DNA of 64,000 nt from Volvox africanus. Lineage: Eukaryota; Chlorophyta; Chlorophyceae; Chlamydomonadales; Volvocaceae. The notes under the pieces are model-generated. The model had not been told where the DNA came from and ran no database searches. It was given only the letters and a program-made list of their open reading frames with translations. The translations under genes were made by a program, and so were the position numbers. Of the stretch, positions 61,116 to 64,000 are shown piece after piece (positions within the stretch are counted from its first letter, which is position 1; the number at the start of each line of letters is the position of its first letter). Location: assembly GCA_030268105.1 (NCBI GenBank), contig BSDZ01000010.1, positions 782,001 through 846,000 on the forward strand, read 5' to 3'.

Positions 61116-64000
61116 ATGTCTGTCAACGGTTTTCGAGGTGTATACTTTCGTACGAGCGGCGGCGACACGGTTCGCTTGCATGACTGCATCTGCTGGCGGC
61201 ACCTGGAGGGCCGTCCATGCCGCACGACCCAGGAGTGTCAAGTAGCCGAATTCACAGATGTAGTTATCGTTCCTGTACCTCCAGCCGGCTGCCGTAACAT
61301 CAAACGCGCCTGCAAGGGCTGCGCCACGCAAGTTCCATGTTCAGCAATCTCTTCCAATGCGTCTCCCAGCGGTGCCGGCGCCGGATCCAACCCCAACGTT
61401 GATCAGGACGTATTGCTACGCTGGTGTGCAGCCGTGCGGGCTACCCTGGAGGCTGGCGGCCTGCGCACCACTGTGGACGACTGCCCCCGTCAAACACCGG
61501 GGGCCAAGTACCATGCCTGGGAGAACCGCGGTGTGGGAATGCGCGTTGAGGTGGGTATCCGCGAAGCTGCCTCGGGCACCACCTGCCTGGCGATTCACCC
61601 CCGCCTAACACACCTGATGCCGCTGGCAACCTGGGCCGCTGACCTGGCGGCAGCACCGATGATGCCGGATTGGGGGGCAGCCGAAGACAATGCGGATGGC
61701 CCCGTCAGCTCACGGCAGAGCCCGGCGAAGGGCAGCAATGACACTGTGGCGACGGTTGCGCCTACAGATAGCAACGGCGCTGGTGGCGGTGGTGTCAGCA
61801 CCGGGATTAGTCTGCGCCTCAGGGGTCTGAGCCTGACGGCGCTTGTGGCAGCATGCCGTGCGGTGGCGGCAGGACAAAACCAAGGCGCCGCAGCCACTAC
61901 AGTCGTTATCACCACAAACTCCCCATTAACACTTGCAAATGCAGAGCCTGGCAGGTGCAGTAGCATCAGTCCTTCAGGGACGGCAGCAGCAGTGTCAGCT
62001 GTGGCAACAAAGTCACAATGGTGTCGTAAGCTGCATCTTTGGCCGGAACTTCTGGCGGCTCGGGGTAGCACTGAATCCGCAATAGCTGCGCTGGTGGCGG
62101 AGCTGTCTGAGGCAGCTGAGGCCGCCGGCCCTGGTGTAGCTGGCACAGGGGACACCGCGGCAAGGGGGAGTCGGCGGGCAGGCGCCAGCGCTAGCGGGCG
62201 GCCCTGTGTTGCACACGTGCGTCACCTGCTACAGCTCGGCCGACCGTGCTATTGCGGCCGGGGTCACTACAGCCTGCTGGAATTGCAGCAGGAGGTGGAG
62301 AAGCGCCTCCAAGGAAATAATCTTGGCAGCAGGGATGAATCGCAGCAGTCGCACAGTGTTGTGACCTGGATTGCACCGGCGCCCCTGCCCACGGCAGCCG
62401 GGTCTAAGTCTAGGGTCCAGCAGGGGCACTTTGGGGCGACATCAGCGTGCGGGATGCAGGATCTTAAACGGCAAGACGGCGAGGTCCAAAGGCCAGAGAG
62501 CCAAAATGGAGGACTCGGGTTATGCGGTGCTTTGTCTGCGGACAGTGAGATGGCTGCCGCGGAGACGGCGGCGGCAGCAGCGGCCGAGTATGGGGAGGTG
62601 GACTTTGGCAGCGGTAGTGAAGAAAGTGACGGTGGAGGAGGCGGCAATAGCGGTCGCAGAACAGGAGACCGGATCGTATTGCTCGTGGGCAATATCCCCT
62701 GGGCTGTGAAGGCCTCTGCCGTGCAGACAGCCTTAGCGGCAGCGTTTGCACCCTTCGGCTGTTGCGGAGGTGAGCCCCTCTCTAATGCGAATTGTTAGTC
62801 GTTTGCAGTGGATCCAGCAAGATTCTGTACAGGTGGTCCATCCAGCTTTGGTTCCTGTCTCCTTTACCACTGCCGAGACGACGATGACATCCCTGCCGCT
62901 GCGAAGTGGACTCAGCCGGGGGCTGTATCGAGGAAATGGGTTGGGGTCTCGATCCGCAGGGGCAGGGTCTCGAGGACCGATCGCCGGTTCGTCAGGGTAC
63001 TGACTCAGACCCGCAAATGCGCAAAACCCCACCGGCAGTTGCGGTGTCTCGCACGCGGAGTGGAGGCTCTCACGGTTGGTCGAGAGTTACCCTGGTGGCG
63101 GAGGATTCCACTCAGACGATGGCAGCGGCCGCGGCCGCTATCGCTGCATTGGACACCAAACTGGTAAGTCTTGTGTCTTGTGTATGGCGCATCGTGATGG
63201 TACCGTTTTTTATGGGCGTATGAGGTAGGGAAGGGGGAGGGACGCTGGGAAAATTATAATACAGAGGGGCTTTAGGCGGCGGTAGAGTCTGGGAAATGGT
63301 GGTGTCTCTGGGATGGTACAGCTTGTCGTATGAGTGTTCGCTTCTGGCACCTTACGCAGGAACTAAGGTTGAAGGAAACGCAGGCCATCCGGACATTGGA
63401 GAGTTTGCGGGTCCGGGAACCCTCTTTAGCCCGCATCAGTCTTGCCTCGATCACTTCCTTCTAATTGCTGAATCACCGATATACCAATATAGCAATATAG
63501 TCGTTTGCCTAATACTCCGAGCAAGGGCTGTGCGGGAACCCGCTGTTTTTTCCAATACTGTGCAACTCGGCTAGAAATCACGGCTTTGCCCCCAACATTG
63601 CCGTACACATGTGCACAGCGCCTTGGTGGGGCGTTTCTGACGGTGTCCTACTCCAGCGGCCGATTGGATACCATTTTTCCGTACCTGCCGTACGTGGTTA
63701 GGTCGGCACTGCGCGTGGATAGTACGGCGGCGTTCTCCGCCACCGACCAGGCCACCGCTGACAAGATGACCGACCTGCTGGCGGGGCTGGCGGACCGATT
63801 GCTGAGGACTGACTGGCAGCCGTCCGGTTGGGAAGGGCCTGGGCCAACGATGCAGCGAGCCATGGCAGGGGTAGGTGTTGCGGCGGCTGCAGCAACATTC
63901 AATCTCGGGCTGCCGCAGCCGGTAGTGCCTACAGGTTCGGAGCTTCTACCACTTGTCCTGACGGATGGTACGGCGTGCTGCGGCGGCAATGCCCTGTCAT
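61116..64000 (+). CDS. CCCH-like / anticodon-binding-like / RRM protein, 3' end beyond window
   Basis: Exons 61116-62769, 62907-63163, 63360-63410 and 63619 onward, open to the window end. Residues about 24-45 (CICWRHLEGRPCRTTQEC) have the Cys spacing of a CCCH zinc finger (C-x8-C-x5-C) but Glu where the final His is expected. Residues about 46-190 resemble the class II tRNA-synthetase anticodon-binding domain (HGTP type), with VVIVPVPP, LEAGGLRTTVDD and PGAKYHAWENRGVGMRVEVG. Near residue 524 an RRM begins (RIVLLVGNIPWAVK, RNP2-like), continuing across an intron to GGSHGWSRVTLVAED. The fourth exon encodes RLGGAFLTVSYSSGRLDTIF and FSATDQATADKMTDLLAGLA, not recognised. An RNA-binding role is inferred from domain content. 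The acceptors at 62906 and 63618 were chosen by phase. Confidence 0.7.

Overview
This is about 64 kb of nuclear DNA from a volvocine green alga, probably Volvox or a close relative. The evidence is a beta-tubulin gene matching the volvocine protein almost residue for residue, with introns at the three positions I recall for Chlamydomonas (after codon 8, in codon 57, after residue 131). Short exons are separated by GT-AG introns with pyrimidine-rich acceptors, TGTAA polyadenylation motifs follow most stop codons, and introns hold GC-rich minisatellites. Species is inferred, not shown. There is no operon-like or bacterial organisation.

Layout from left to right: the 3' part of a strictosidine-synthase-like/APMAP beta-propeller gene (+); beta-tubulin (-); a thioredoxin-like Clot/TXNDC17 gene (-) divergent from a FAHD1-type acylpyruvase (+) whose long intron carries a tRNA-Thr-like sequence; a DUF1997 gene (+) whose domain is split by about 640 residues of low-complexity protein; an unrecognised chloroplast membrane protein (-); a 4-kb repeat-rich gap with a tRNA-derived element and a 5'-truncated LINE; an aquaporin/MIP gene (+); a U-box protein (-); an SFT2 vesicle-transport protein (-) divergent from the CAF-1 large subunit (+), which has 19 exons and 1,609 predicted residues; an AT-rich island and hexamer satellite; a HEAT/ARM-like hypothetical gene (+); an SFI1-like centrin-binding-repeat gene (-); and, running off the right end, a gene with a CCCH-like finger, a class II tRNA-synthetase anticodon-binding-like domain and an RRM (+).

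The genes are unrelated housekeeping loci: cytoskeleton and basal body, chromatin assembly, membrane transport and traffic, redox and metabolism, and RNA. Exon models were made by hand from splice signals, reading phase and family similarity. Where phases sum exactly (tubulin, CAF-1, aquaporin, SFT2, chloroplast protein, Clot) I trust them. The 5' ends of the DUF1997, U-box, HEAT-like and SFI1-like genes are unresolved. I found no evidence of a new defence, mobile or biosynthetic system. The most unusual items are the CCCH/anticodon-binding/RRM architecture, the split DUF1997 domain, and a 120-bp near-identical copy of part of the SFI1-like exon lying beyond that gene's own stop codon.
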